NCBI GenBank assembly: GCA_020847985.1
Contig: JADLBC010000017.1
Coordinates: 1 to 45,597, forward strand
Length of the DNA stretch: 45,597 nucleotides
Direction of reading: 5' to 3'
Source of the DNA: Dehalococcoidia bacterium
Lineage (GTDB): Bacteria; Chloroflexota; Dehalococcoidia; Tepidiformales; Tepidiformaceae
Position 1 is the first letter of the stretch. Each line of letters begins with the position of its first letter. Below the pieces are notes generated by a model that was not told the DNA's origin, did no database searches, and worked only from the letters and a program-made list of their open reading frames with translations. The position numbers were made by a program, and so were the translations under genes. Below, one piece after another: positions 23,614 through 31,139 of this stretch.

Positions 23614-24519
23614 ATGCAGCCCACGGCCATCACCTTGCGCGTCCCGGCGACGAGCGCGAATCTCGGCGCCGGTTTCGACTGCCTGGGGCTCGCGCTCGAT
23701 ATCCAGGCCTCGATCACCGTGACCTTCCGCCCTCATGAAGTCGACGCCGCCGAGGACGTGGGCGAAAAGATGGTGCTCACGGCGGCGCGCCACACCTACG
23801 CGAAGCTCGGGCGGGCGGAGCCGCCGGGGATGCAGGCGCGCTACAACGTCGCCATCCCGCTGGGGCGCGGCCTCGGCGCGAGCGCGGTGGCGCGCGTCGC
23901 GGGGGTGATGGCCGTGAACGAATTCGAAGGCCGCCCCCTCAGCGAATCCGACTGCCTGGACCTCGCGAGCGACCTCGAAGGCCACGGCGATAACGCCTGC
24001 CCCGCGCTCTTCGGAGGCATGCAGGTCTGCGTCGAAGCGGCCGACGGCCACTACCTGCGCGCGGCCTGCGGCTACCCGGCCGATGCGTCGATGGCGATCC
24101 TCATCCCCGACCATTCGATGGCGACGAAGGACGCGCGCAAAGCCCTCCCCGACAGCTATAGCAAGGCCGACGCCGTGCACAACACGGGCCGCGCCGCGCT
24201 CTTCGTGGCCGCGATGGCCTCGGGCCGGCTAGAACTGCTCGGCGAAGCCACCGATGACCGCATCCACCAGCGCCAGCGCGCCTCGCTCTTCCCGCCGATG
24301 TTCGATGTGTTCGCGGCGGCGAAGGAGGCGGGGGCGTACGCGGCCTGGCTGAGCGGCGCAGGCAGCTCGATCGCCGCCATCTGCCCCGCCGAATCGGGCC
24401 GCGCCGTCTCCGCCGCCATGCTCCAGACCCTCCAAAACGCGCACATGAGTGGCCGCTCCCTCGTTACCCGCATCTCCGCGACGGGCGCCACGGTCTCGAA
24501 AATCGAGTTGGCGGAGTAA
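23614..24519 (+). CDS. thrB: Homoserine kinase
   Basis: ThrB phosphorylates homoserine in threonine synthesis. The 301-residue GHMP-family protein opens VPATSANLGAGFDCLGLALD and has the ATP-binding motif IPLGRGLGASA (81-91), EGHGDNACPALFGG (about 137-150) and the C-terminal GHMP motif AWLSGAGSSIAAI. GGGGGAGCG just before ATG 23614 is the ribosome site, so this is a leadered gene, with TATCCT near 23572 as a possible -10. Neither thrA nor thrC is adjacent. Its stop lies a few bases before a composite repeat. Confidence 0.95.
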   Translation: MQPTAITLRVPATSANLGAGFDCLGLALDIQASITVTFRPHEVDAAEDVGEKMVLTAARHTYAKLGRAEPPGMQARYNVAIPLGRGLGASAVARVAGVMAVNEFEGRPLSESDCLDLASDLEGHGDNACPALFGGMQVCVEAADGHYLRAACGYPADASMAILIPDHSMATKDARKALPDSYSKADAVHNTGRAALFVAAMASGRLELLGEATDDRIHQRQRASLFPPMFDVFAAAKEAGAYAAWLSGAGSSIAAICPAESGRAVSAAMLQTLQNAHMSGRSLVTRISATGATVSKIELAE

Positions 24520-24522
24520 GCG

Positions 24523-24790
24523 GAAAGAGAGAAAAGAGAAAAGAGGAAGGAGAAAAGGGCTCGAGGTTCGAGGTTCGAGGTTCGAGGTTCGAGGCTCGAG
24601 CGGGCCAACCCCGGGCGACGATGCGCCCCTACAGGGCCGATCCCCTGGCTACTGGAGAAAAGGGCTCGAGGTTCGAGGTTCGAGGTTCGAGGCTCGAGCG
24701 GCCAACCCCGGTCGACGATGCGCCCCTACAGGGCCGATCCCCTGGCTACTGGGAACCGGGAACTGGGAACTCCCTCAGCACTCAGCACTA
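24523..24790. repeat. Tandemly duplicated composite repeat A-B-core-C-A-B-core-C-E
   Basis: Unit 1: GAGAAAA tract (24523-24558), five to six GGTTCGA heptamers (to 24600), core GGGCCAACCCC...GATGCGCCCC...GGGCCGATCCCC (to 24644), TGGCTAC. Unit 2 starts at about 24655 (AGAAAAGGGC) and repeats B, core and C almost base for base to about 24750, differing mainly in heptamer number. C heptamers and CTCAGCA units close it. The second unit encodes the C terminus of prmA. Confidence 0.88.
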
Positions 24791-25658
24791 TCGAAACCCA
24801 GTCGCGCTCCTGGTGGGTGGTGTGGTGGGTGAAGCCGTTAGCGGTCATGGCCTCGCGGACGCGTGCTTCATCGACATCGAGGATGCCGCTGAGGATGAGC
24901 CAGCCCCCGGCCGCGACGACGTGCGGGAAGACGTCCGCGAGCCCGAGGTTCGCATCCGTGCTGATGTTGGCGATGACGAGGCCGTAGCGGCGGCCGTGGT
25001 CCGCGCCGAGCACACCGGCCCGGATGCTTACGCGGTCGAGGACGGCGTTGGTTTCGCAGTTCGCGCGGGCGACTTCGGCGGCCACGGGGTCGATATCGAT
25101 GGCGTCCACATGCCCCGCTCCGAGCAGGATGGCGCCGATCGCCAGCACGCCCGAGCCGGTGCCGACATCGAGCACTTCCACGCCCGGCGTGACGTGCGCT
25201 TCCAGCGCGGCCAGGCAGAGGCGGGTCGTTTCGTGGTGGCCGGTGCCGAACGCCTGCCCGGGGTCGAGGCGGATGACGAGCTGGTCCGGCCGCGCTTCGT
25301 GGTCGATCCAGGAGGGGACGATCAGGATGCGCCCCCCGAAATCGACGACGCCGAAGAATTCGCGCCAGGAAACGGCCCAGTCCTGTTCGTAGAGGGGTTT
25401 CGCGATGAGCTCGACCTCGGGGAAGGCCTCCATGGCGTGGCGAAGGTCCTCCGTGAGGACGGCGCCGAGCTCGCTCGCGGGGAGGTAGACGCGGAGGAGG
25501 ACCGGCTCGTTGGGGCGCACGCGGAAGCCCTTTTCGGGCCCGAGGATATCGACGGGCTCCTCGACGGAGACGCCCCCGGGGGCGACATCGCGCATCACCG
25601 CAGCCACGGCATCGACGAGCGCGGGGGGGACGTGGGCGGTGATTTCGAACCAGAGCAT
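24726..25658 (-). CDS. prmA: Ribosomal protein L11 methyltransferase
   Basis: PrmA trimethylates ribosomal protein L11 (whose gene rplK is at 34813-35235). The 310-residue protein has an N-terminal substrate-binding domain (about 1-95), the linker motif LDPGQAFGTGHHETTRL (131-147) and the SAM loop VLDVGTGSGVLAIGA (162-176), followed by NISTD in place of the NxPF-type motif IV (typical of PrmA is NIxxx). The final stretch GVPSSRFPVARGSAL (last 15 residues) is translated C-type repeat; normal PrmA ends near VLSAE. An ATG at 25658 is used; TTCCAT six bases before is only a weak -10 match. Confidence 0.93.
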   Translation of the reverse strand: MLWFEITAHVPPALVDAVAAVMRDVAPGGVSVEEPVDILGPEKGFRVRPNEPVLLRVYLPASELGAVLTEDLRHAMEAFPEVELIAKPLYEQDWAVSWREFFGVVDFGGRILIVPSWIDHEARPDQLVIRLDPGQAFGTGHHETTRLCLAALEAHVTPGVEVLDVGTGSGVLAIGAILLGAGHVDAIDIDPVAAEVARANCETNAVLDRVSIRAGVLGADHGRRYGLVIANISTDANLGLADVFPHVVAAGGWLILSGILDVDEARVREAMTANGFTHHTTHQERDWVSIVLSAEGVPSSRFPVARGSAL

Positions 25659-25700
25659 GGGACCATGGAACCACGCGCGCGAGCCGGACGCGAGTCGAGC

Positions 25701-25816
25701 GAGTTCCCAGTTCCAAGTTCCCGGTTCCCAGGGGATCGGCCCCGTGGGGGCCTATGCGCGCTCCGGGGAGGCTGTCCCCCCGGGGTAGCCCCTGGGCACT
25801 GGGCACTGGCAACTGG
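25701..25816. repeat. Composite repeat C-core-C' (inverted arms)
   Basis: TTCCCAG/TTCCAAG/TTCCCGG units (25701-25730), a long core (GGGGATCGGCCCC ... GGGGAGGCTGTCCCCCCGGGGTAGCCCC, to 25792; the second half folds on itself), then TGGGCAC/TGGCAAC heptamers ending at the stop of the penicillin-binding protein. Confidence 0.85.
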
Positions 25817-27907
25817 TTACTTGATCGCCGTCAGGACGATGTCGCGGGCGATGGGGCCGGCTTCGATGCTGCCGGACCCGCCTTCGTCCAGCACCACCGC
25901 CGCCACCGCGCGCGGCGTGTTTGCGGGGGAGAAGGCGACAAAGAGGACGTGCTGTTGCGCGCCCGCGTCCTCGGCGGTGCCGGATTTGCCGCCGAAGTCG
26001 GTGTAGCCGGCGTTGGCGAAGGCGGCGCTGGCGGTGCCGCTTTCGCTCGTGACCAATCGCAGGCCCAGCTTCAGGTGCGCCGATTGCTCCGCCGTGAGCG
26101 GGATCGGGTTGCGCACTTTCGCCTCCTCGCCCTTGACCACCACGGGCACGCGCAGTGACCCGGCGAGGAAGGAGCTGTAGGCGTTCGCCAACTGCAACGG
26201 CGTGATCAGCAGGTCGCCCTGGCCGATGCCCAGGTTCACGGAATCGCCCGGGTACCAGATTTCGCCCTTCGTCTTCTTCTTCCACGCCGGGTCGGGCACG
26301 AGGCCGGCCTCGTCGGAGATGCCCACGGCCCCGCTTTCGCTGCCGAATCCGAACATGCGCGCGACATCCGACAGGAACGCCTCCTTGCCATCGACCATGT
26401 AGATGGAATAGGCGATTTCGTAAAAGACCGGGTTGCAGGATCGCATGAGCGCCTGGGCGATGGTCTGCGGCCCCTGCGTGCCCTCCCAGTTGCGGCGCGC
26501 GGGCGTGATCGTGTTCCAGCTGGCCCCGCAGAAGATGGTGTCCGATGGCTTGTACAGCCCGGAAAGCAGACCCGCCGCACCGGTGATGAGCTTGAAGGTC
26601 GACCCGGCCGAATAGAGGCCCGTCGCGGCGCGGTTGGCCTGGGGCGAATGCGGCGCGTTCGCCAGCGCCTGAAGGGCCGCGCGGTCGCTCCGTTCGAAGG
26701 CGTCCGGGTCGAAGGTGGGCGAGCTGTTCATGGCGAGCACCGCGTTCGTCCGTGGGTCGAGGACGACGGCGGCCCCGGCGCGCGACCCCAGCCGTGCCTG
26801 CGCCGCCACCAGCGTCGCGGAATCGAGCGTGGTCGCGACATCCTGCCCGGCGGCGTATTCCTTCGAGGCCACGACCTTCACGACGGTGGTGTTATCGCTT
26901 TCGACGAGCCGCAGTTCGGCGCCGTGCTGCCCGGCGAGGGTCTTTTCGAGCGACGCTTCGAGGCCGGTCGCGCCCGTGCGGTCGCCGGGGCGGAAGCCCT
27001 GTCCGCGGCGCTGCTCGAGCTCCTCGGCGGTGAATTCGCGCGTGTAGCCGACGACGTGGGCGGCCGATCCCCCGAGCGGGTGCACGCGTTGGGATTCGAA
27101 AAAGAGAATCGCCCCCGGTAGCGACCGAACCTTGAGCGCCGCGGTCTCGACCAGCGAATCGGGGACGGCACCGACGGTGACGCGCTGCGTGGCGCCGCCG
27201 GGGGCGTTGAAGGCGGCATCGACCTGGTCCTTCGTGAAGCCAAGTTCGCCGAGCGTGGCCGTGAGCACGGCACGGTCCTGCACGGCCGAGCGGTTCAGAC
27301 CGAGGAAGCGGATTTCGCGGGTGATGGCCAGCGGCGCGCCGTTGCGGTCGAGGATGCTGCCGCGGGTGGCGCGCTGGATGCTGCTCTTGAAGTGGCGGCC
27401 GCCGGCGAGGTCGGGATGGATGACGGCCGGGGTCCAGGCGACGAACCAGCGCGATCCGGTGCGGGAGAGGTTAAGGGTGGTGGAGTATTCGAACTCCCCG
27501 AAATAGGCTGTTGCCGCATGCACCGTGAGCCTGGCGCTGGCGCCATCGGCCGAAGCGACCGTCGCCGAGAGGGTGCGCAGGGTGAGTTCGGTCGCGAAGG
27601 CGGTGTATTCGCCGGTGAAGCTGGCGAGGGGCACGGCCGCCTGCGAGGGGCCATCGATCATCCCGTACAACGTGTCGTATTCGCCGGCCGACCATGCTTT
27701 CGCGAACCGTTCGGCGGCGGCGCGCGGCGTCTCCGATGAACCCGGCGCGGCGGCCGCCGGGCTTCCTCCGCCGCCAGCGCCGGCCGGGGTACCATCGTCT
27801 CGCGTCAGTGCGCGCACACCCGCGACGGCGGTGCCGATGAACACTCCGGAGAGGATTGCCACGAGGAAGAAGGCGCGCATCGCTGCCCCCGGCCTGTGCC
27901 GGCCCAT
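25817..27907 (-). CDS. Class B penicillin-binding protein with NTF2-like (MecA_N) domain
   Basis: A membrane-anchored DD-transpeptidase that cross-links peptidoglycan outside the cell. From ATG 27907 the 696-residue protein has one N-terminal membrane helix (AFFLVAILSGVFIGTAVAG, about 12-30), a Gly/Ala/Pro linker, an NTF2-like domain (about 58-165), the dimerisation region (about 170-370, with RGSILDRNG) and the transpeptidase. Its active-site motifs are STFK (436-439), SCN (490-492) and KSGTAE (641-646). No glycosyltransferase domain. Starts at 27880, 27907 and 27922 are all possible; 27907 gives basic residues before the helix and lies 13 bases after TACGAT (27921-27926). Whichever is right, its 5' end overlaps that of the divergent lipoprotein gene. 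Confidence 0.9.
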   Translation of the reverse strand: MGRHRPGAAMRAFFLVAILSGVFIGTAVAGVRALTRDDGTPAGAGGGGSPAAAAPGSSETPRAAAERFAKAWSAGEYDTLYGMIDGPSQAAVPLASFTGEYTAFATELTLRTLSATVASADGASARLTVHAATAYFGEFEYSTTLNLSRTGSRWFVAWTPAVIHPDLAGGRHFKSSIQRATRGSILDRNGAPLAITREIRFLGLNRSAVQDRAVLTATLGELGFTKDQVDAAFNAPGGATQRVTVGAVPDSLVETAALKVRSLPGAILFFESQRVHPLGGSAAHVVGYTREFTAEELEQRRGQGFRPGDRTGATGLEASLEKTLAGQHGAELRLVESDNTTVVKVVASKEYAAGQDVATTLDSATLVAAQARLGSRAGAAVVLDPRTNAVLAMNSSPTFDPDAFERSDRAALQALANAPHSPQANRAATGLYSAGSTFKLITGAAGLLSGLYKPSDTIFCGASWNTITPARRNWEGTQGPQTIAQALMRSCNPVFYEIAYSIYMVDGKEAFLSDVARMFGFGSESGAVGISDEAGLVPDPAWKKKTKGEIWYPGDSVNLGIGQGDLLITPLQLANAYSSFLAGSLRVPVVVKGEEAKVRNPIPLTAEQSAHLKLGLRLVTSESGTASAAFANAGYTDFGGKSGTAEDAGAQQHVLFVAFSPANTPRAVAAVVLDEGGSGSIEAGPIARDIVLTAIK

Positions 27908-28991
27908 CCCCGCGTTCGCCATCGTAGCAGCGCTCGCGCTTGTGGCGATGATCTTTTCCGCTTGTTCATCCGATGGGGCGACGAAGCCGGGGCCGACGGT
28001 GGTGCGGCCGGCGCCCGAGGGCGATCCGCGCGCCTTCCGCATGGGCTTCAGCGTCATCCCGCCCTCGCGCAGCCCGGAGGCCTACACGGGCGCCTTCGCC
28101 ACCGCCGCCCAGTATGGCGACATCGTCCTGCTGCAGCGCACGCCACCGTGGGAGGACTTCCTCGCCGGCGGAAGCGTTTCGAAGGCGACGGCGGACAACA
28201 CGCGCTACGAAGTCGCCCTCCTCGACCAGTACAGCCACCTCCGGCGCTTCTTCGCCATCGACCCCACGGACGGTGTGGTGCAGCGTTCGCGCATCGCGAA
28301 CATCCCCTCGGGGCTGGACCCGCAGGCGGGCTTCAACGATCCCTCCCTGCGCGCTGCCTTCATCGAATACGTCGCCTACGTTTCGACCAACTACCGGCCC
28401 GACTACCTGGCCATCGGGGTCGAGATCAACATGCTTGCCGAGCGGAACCCGGTGCAGTTCCAGGCGTTCGCGAGCCTCTACCGCGAGGCCTATGAGGTGG
28501 CGAAGAAGAACAACCCGAAGGGCAAGGTGTTCCCGACGTTCCAGCTCGAAGACATCGAGGGCACCTTCGAAACGAGCCATTCGCCGCACTGGGAGATCGT
28601 CGATACCTTCCGGGGTGCCATGGACGTGCTCGCGATCAGCACCTACCCGTTCCTCGGCGATGTGCGCACGGCGGACGAACTGCGCCCGGACTGGATTTCG
28701 CAGCTGAAGAGCCACTTCGCCGGCGAAATCATCATCGCCGAGACCGGCTGCGCTTCCGCCCCGGTCGAGGGGAAGGCGAACGTCGGCACGGAGGAGGACC
28801 AGCGCGCCTACCTCGAACGGCTGCTGAACGATGCCCAGGCGAACGGCATCGCCGCCGTCGTGTGGACGGCCGCGCTCGATCCCTCGTTCGCGGCGGCGCC
28901 GTTGCGCTCGATCGGGCTGCGGCAGGCGGATGGATCGAACAAGCTCGCGTGGGAGACCTGGGAGACGTGGGCGCGGAGGCCGCTGGAGTAG
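27837..28991 (+). CDS. Lipoprotein glycoside hydrolase-like (clan GH-A type TIM barrel)
   Basis: The only in-frame start giving an export signal is ATG 27837. It yields basic residues (RIATRKKAR), a hydrophobic stretch and the lipobox FSAC (Cys43). The mature domain looks like a (beta/alpha)8 glycosidase: LAIGVEINML with Glu196 at the acid/base position, LAISTYPFLGD, and IIIAETGCAS with Glu302 at the nucleophile position, then AVVWTAALDP. The pair of glutamates at the ends of strands 4 and 7 is the clan GH-A pattern. Substrate unknown; a wall or exopolysaccharide is plausible given the penicillin-binding protein next door. The start is inside the divergent gene, so the two overlap head to head by about 44-70 bases. 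Confidence 0.75.
   Translation: MNTPERIATRKKARIAAPGLCRPIPAFAIVAALALVAMIFSACSSDGATKPGPTVVRPAPEGDPRAFRMGFSVIPPSRSPEAYTGAFATAAQYGDIVLLQRTPPWEDFLAGGSVSKATADNTRYEVALLDQYSHLRRFFAIDPTDGVVQRSRIANIPSGLDPQAGFNDPSLRAAFIEYVAYVSTNYRPDYLAIGVEINMLAERNPVQFQAFASLYREAYEVAKKNNPKGKVFPTFQLEDIEGTFETSHSPHWEIVDTFRGAMDVLAISTYPFLGDVRTADELRPDWISQLKSHFAGEIIIAETGCASAPVEGKANVGTEEDQRAYLERLLNDAQANGIAAVVWTAALDPSFAAAPLRSIGLRQADGSNKLAWETWETWARRPLE
27921..27926 (-). promoter_or_regulatory. Candidate -10 box (TACGAT) for the penicillin-binding protein
   Basis: TACGAT on the minus strand lies 13 bases before ATG 27907, which would give a leader of only a few bases. It lies within the signal-peptide codons of the opposite gene. 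Confidence 0.4.
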
Positions 28992-29689
28992 TGCGCCGCG
29001 GAGGGAGACGGGGTCGCGTGGCCTCGCCGCGCACGCGCCAGTTGATGCGCGCGGCGGCGGTGCTCGGCATCGCCGCGATGGTGCTCACGCTCGTGGTCGC
29101 TGCCGAGGGCGCACCCCTGCCCGGGGATGTCCGGGTCGCGCGCGCCGTCCAGGACACGGGCCTCCGGGAGAACGCGGGGATCATCAACGCCCTCGGCGAT
29201 TGGCGCGCGGTGCCGTTCGCGGCGAGCGCGCTCCTCATTGTGCTCCGTCTGCGGCTGGGTGGCGGGCGTCCCCCCGGGCGGGTCCGCGCCGATGCGCTGG
29301 CCGCCTACGTGATGGTGCTCCCGCTCTGGCTGTGGGGCGTGATCCTCAAGGTGCTCGTGGCATCGCCGCGCCCGACCGAAGATTTTGGCCTCTTCATCGA
29401 CCGTGCGCGCACGACCTACGGGTTCCCCAGCGGGCACGTGTACGGGGATGTGCTGGTGTACGGCGCGATGGCGGCGGCCGCGGCGGCCTACCTCCACGCC
29501 CGCCTCGTCCTCCCCGCGCGCGCTGCCGCCGTGGCGATCATCGTGCTGGCGGGCCCGGCGCGCATCGTGGTGGGGGCGCACTGGCCGAGCGACGTGCTCG
29601 GCGCCTACCTCTGGGGCGGCTGCGCGCTGTGTTTGGCGCTCGCTGCGGCGAGCGCGAGTTCCCGGTTCCCAGTTCCCAGGTCCCGTTAG
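28991..29689 (+). CDS. PAP2-family membrane phosphatase
   Basis: The 232-residue membrane protein has about six hydrophobic segments and the three PAP2 motifs: KVLVASPRPTE, YGFPSGHVYGD and ARIVVGAHWPSDVLGA. Members remove phosphate from lipid phosphates such as undecaprenyl pyrophosphate or phosphatidate at the outer membrane face, which suits the wall-synthesis genes next to it. The GTG at 28991 shares a base with the stop of the glycosidase (TAGTG); GTG 29018, with GGAGGGAG ten bases upstream, is the alternative. The C-terminal ASSRFPVPRSR is translated C-type repeat. Confidence 0.85.
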   Translation: MRRGGRRGRVASPRTRQLMRAAAVLGIAAMVLTLVVAAEGAPLPGDVRVARAVQDTGLRENAGIINALGDWRAVPFAASALLIVLRLRLGGGRPPGRVRADALAAYVMVLPLWLWGVILKVLVASPRPTEDFGLFIDRARTTYGFPSGHVYGDVLVYGAMAAAAAAYLHARLVLPARAAAVAIIVLAGPARIVVGAHWPSDVLGAYLWGGCALCLALAAASASSRFPVPRSR

Positions 29690-29760
29690 TCAGGGGCGAC
29701 CGCGGGGGTAGCCAGCCTCCCCGAGGGTTGGCCGGAGCCTCGAGGCTCGAGGCTTGAGCC
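29657..29760. repeat. Composite heptamer repeat C-core-B
   Basis: TTCCCGG/TTCCCAG units (29657-29685, coding for the PAP2 tail), core GGGGCGACCGCGGGGGTAGC / CAGCCTCCCCGAGGGTTGGCC (29693-29733), and CTCGAGG-type units to about 29757. No A tract. Confidence 0.8.
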
Positions 29761-29796
29761 GACGGACTGGCGGGCGAATTTAGACCAGGAAATCTA

Positions 29797-29825
29797 TTGA
29801 AAATATGTGGGCTATGCGCTAGATT
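29797..29825 (+). promoter_or_regulatory. Canonical sigma-70-type promoter (TTGAAA, 17 bp, TAGATT)
   Basis: TTGAAA (29797-29802) and TAGATT (29820-29825) are separated by exactly 17 bases within the most AT-rich stretch of the window. Transcription would start near 29832, giving a leader of about 60 bases before the methyltransferase GTG with its AGGAGG site. Confidence 0.65.
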
Positions 29826-29894
29826 GCCGTACCCGGGCGACATACGGGTTCGTCATCGATGGACTCCGGTACCCGGCTTACGCAGGAGGACACA

Positions 29895-30968
29895 GTGACC
29901 AGCACGGCCGCGGTCGATCAGGACAAAGCCCAGGCCTTCGGAGCGCGAATGTTGGCAATGGTCTCGGACACGACCCTCGCGTTCATGGTGAACGTCGGCC
30001 ACGAGGTGGGGCTGTTCGAAGCGATGGCCGGGCTGCCGCCGGCCACGAGCGACGCCATCGCCGAGACGACGGGCCTCAACGAACGGTATGTGCGCGAGTG
30101 GCTGGCCACGATGGCGGCGGCGAGGGTCGTGGACTACGACCACACCGCGGGAACCTTCCAGCTCCCGGCCGAGCATGCGATGTCCCTCACCAGCGCGGCC
30201 GGGCCCGCGAACATGGCGCTCTGGGCGTGGGGATTCATCGGCTGTGCCGAAGCCCTGGACCTCCTCCCGGACTGCTTCAGGAACGGGGGCGGCGTTCCCT
30301 ATTCCAGGTTCACGAAGTTCCCCAAAGTGATGGCGGCCATCAGCGGGGCGAACTACGACACCACGCTCCTCTCATCGACGCTGCCGCTCGTCCCCGGCCT
30401 CGTGGATCGGCTGGAACAGGGTATCGACGTGGCGGATGTCGGGTGCGGAAGCGGCCACGCGATCAACATCATGGCCCGGGCGTTCCCGAAGAGCCGGTTT
30501 GTTGGCTACGATTTCTCCGAACCGAGTCTTGCGGCCGCGCGCGAGGAGGCGAGCGCGTGGGGCCTCGCCAATGCCAGCTTCGAGTCGAAGGACGCGGCAA
30601 CGCTTTCCGGCCCGCCGAGGTTTGACTTCGTCACGGCGATCGACGCCATCCACGACCAGGCACATCCGCGCAACGTGCTCAAGGGCATCGCGGAGATGCT
30701 CAGGCCGGGCGGGACCTTCCTCTGTGTCGATGTCGCGGCATCGAGCAATCTCCACGAGAACCTCGAAAACCCCATGGCGGTGATAATGTACGGGGTGTCC
30801 ACCATGCACTGCATGACGGTGTCACTGGCACTCGGCGGTGAGGGCCTGGGGGCGATGTGGGGAGAGCAGAAGGCCCGGGAGCTGTTCGCCGAGGCCGGGT
30901 TCACCAGCGTGGAGACGAAGCGGGTCGAACTCGACATGGAAAACAACTACTACATCTGCAGGAAGTAG
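29895..30968 (+). CDS. SAM-dependent methyltransferase with N-terminal winged helix (Rv2258c-like)
   Basis: The 357-residue protein has a winged-helix/dimerisation region (about 15-95: MLAMVSDTTLAFMVNVGHEVGLFEAMAGLPPATSDAIAE region, LNERYVREWLATMAAARVV) and a C-terminal Rossmann domain with VADVGCGSGHAINIMARAFP (about 174-193) and EMLRPGGTFLCVDVA. This two-domain layout is shared by small-molecule O-methyltransferases and the Rv2258c group. AGGAGG lies five bases before GTG 29895, so the longer frame from 29859 was trimmed. Base composition is slightly lower in GC than its neighbours and the promoter is unusually canonical, which may mean acquisition by transfer. Confidence 0.85.
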   Translation: MTSTAAVDQDKAQAFGARMLAMVSDTTLAFMVNVGHEVGLFEAMAGLPPATSDAIAETTGLNERYVREWLATMAAARVVDYDHTAGTFQLPAEHAMSLTSAAGPANMALWAWGFIGCAEALDLLPDCFRNGGGVPYSRFTKFPKVMAAISGANYDTTLLSSTLPLVPGLVDRLEQGIDVADVGCGSGHAINIMARAFPKSRFVGYDFSEPSLAAAREEASAWGLANASFESKDAATLSGPPRFDFVTAIDAIHDQAHPRNVLKGIAEMLRPGGTFLCVDVAASSNLHENLENPMAVIMYGVSTMHCMTVSLALGGEGLGAMWGEQKARELFAEAGFTSVETKRVELDMENNYYICRK

Positions 30969-31122
30969 TTCCCGGTTCCCAGTAGCCGCGAGTTCCCGGT
31001 TCCCAGTTTCCAGTAGCCAGGGGCGAACCCGGGGGAGCCAGCCTCCCCCGGGGGTCGCCCCCGAGCCTCAAGCCTCGAGCCTCCAGGCGGCGCCCCCTTT
31101 TCTCTTTCCTCTTTTCTCGTTC
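30967..31122. repeat. Composite heptamer repeat C-core-B-A with long hairpin
   Basis: The best-ordered copy: TTCCCGG/TTCCCAG/GTAGCCA units (30967-31019), a core at 31020-31061 whose arms GGGGCGAACCCGGGGGAG and CTCCCCCGGGGGTCGCCCC pair with one bulge, GCCTCAA/GCCTCGA units (31062-31088) and TTTTCTC units (31096-31122). It begins inside the methyltransferase stop codon and ends five bases before a -10 box. Confidence 0.9.
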
Positions 31123-31126
31123 CACT

Positions 31127-31132
31127 TACCAT
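31127..31132 (+). promoter_or_regulatory. -10 box of leaderless promoter for corA (TACCAT)
   Basis: TACCAT ends seven bases before GTG 31140. The ATG at 31131 overlaps the box, so GTG is the better start. The arrangement is the same as at 20751-20764. Confidence 0.5.
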
Positions 31133-31139
31133 GGGCCCC

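Noticed and set aside
24558..24700. Possible CRISPR array or tRNA T-arms in the GGTTCGA-rich tract
   Set aside because: Units are seven bases with no spacers, and no cloverleaf can be drawn; it is part of the heptamer repeats.
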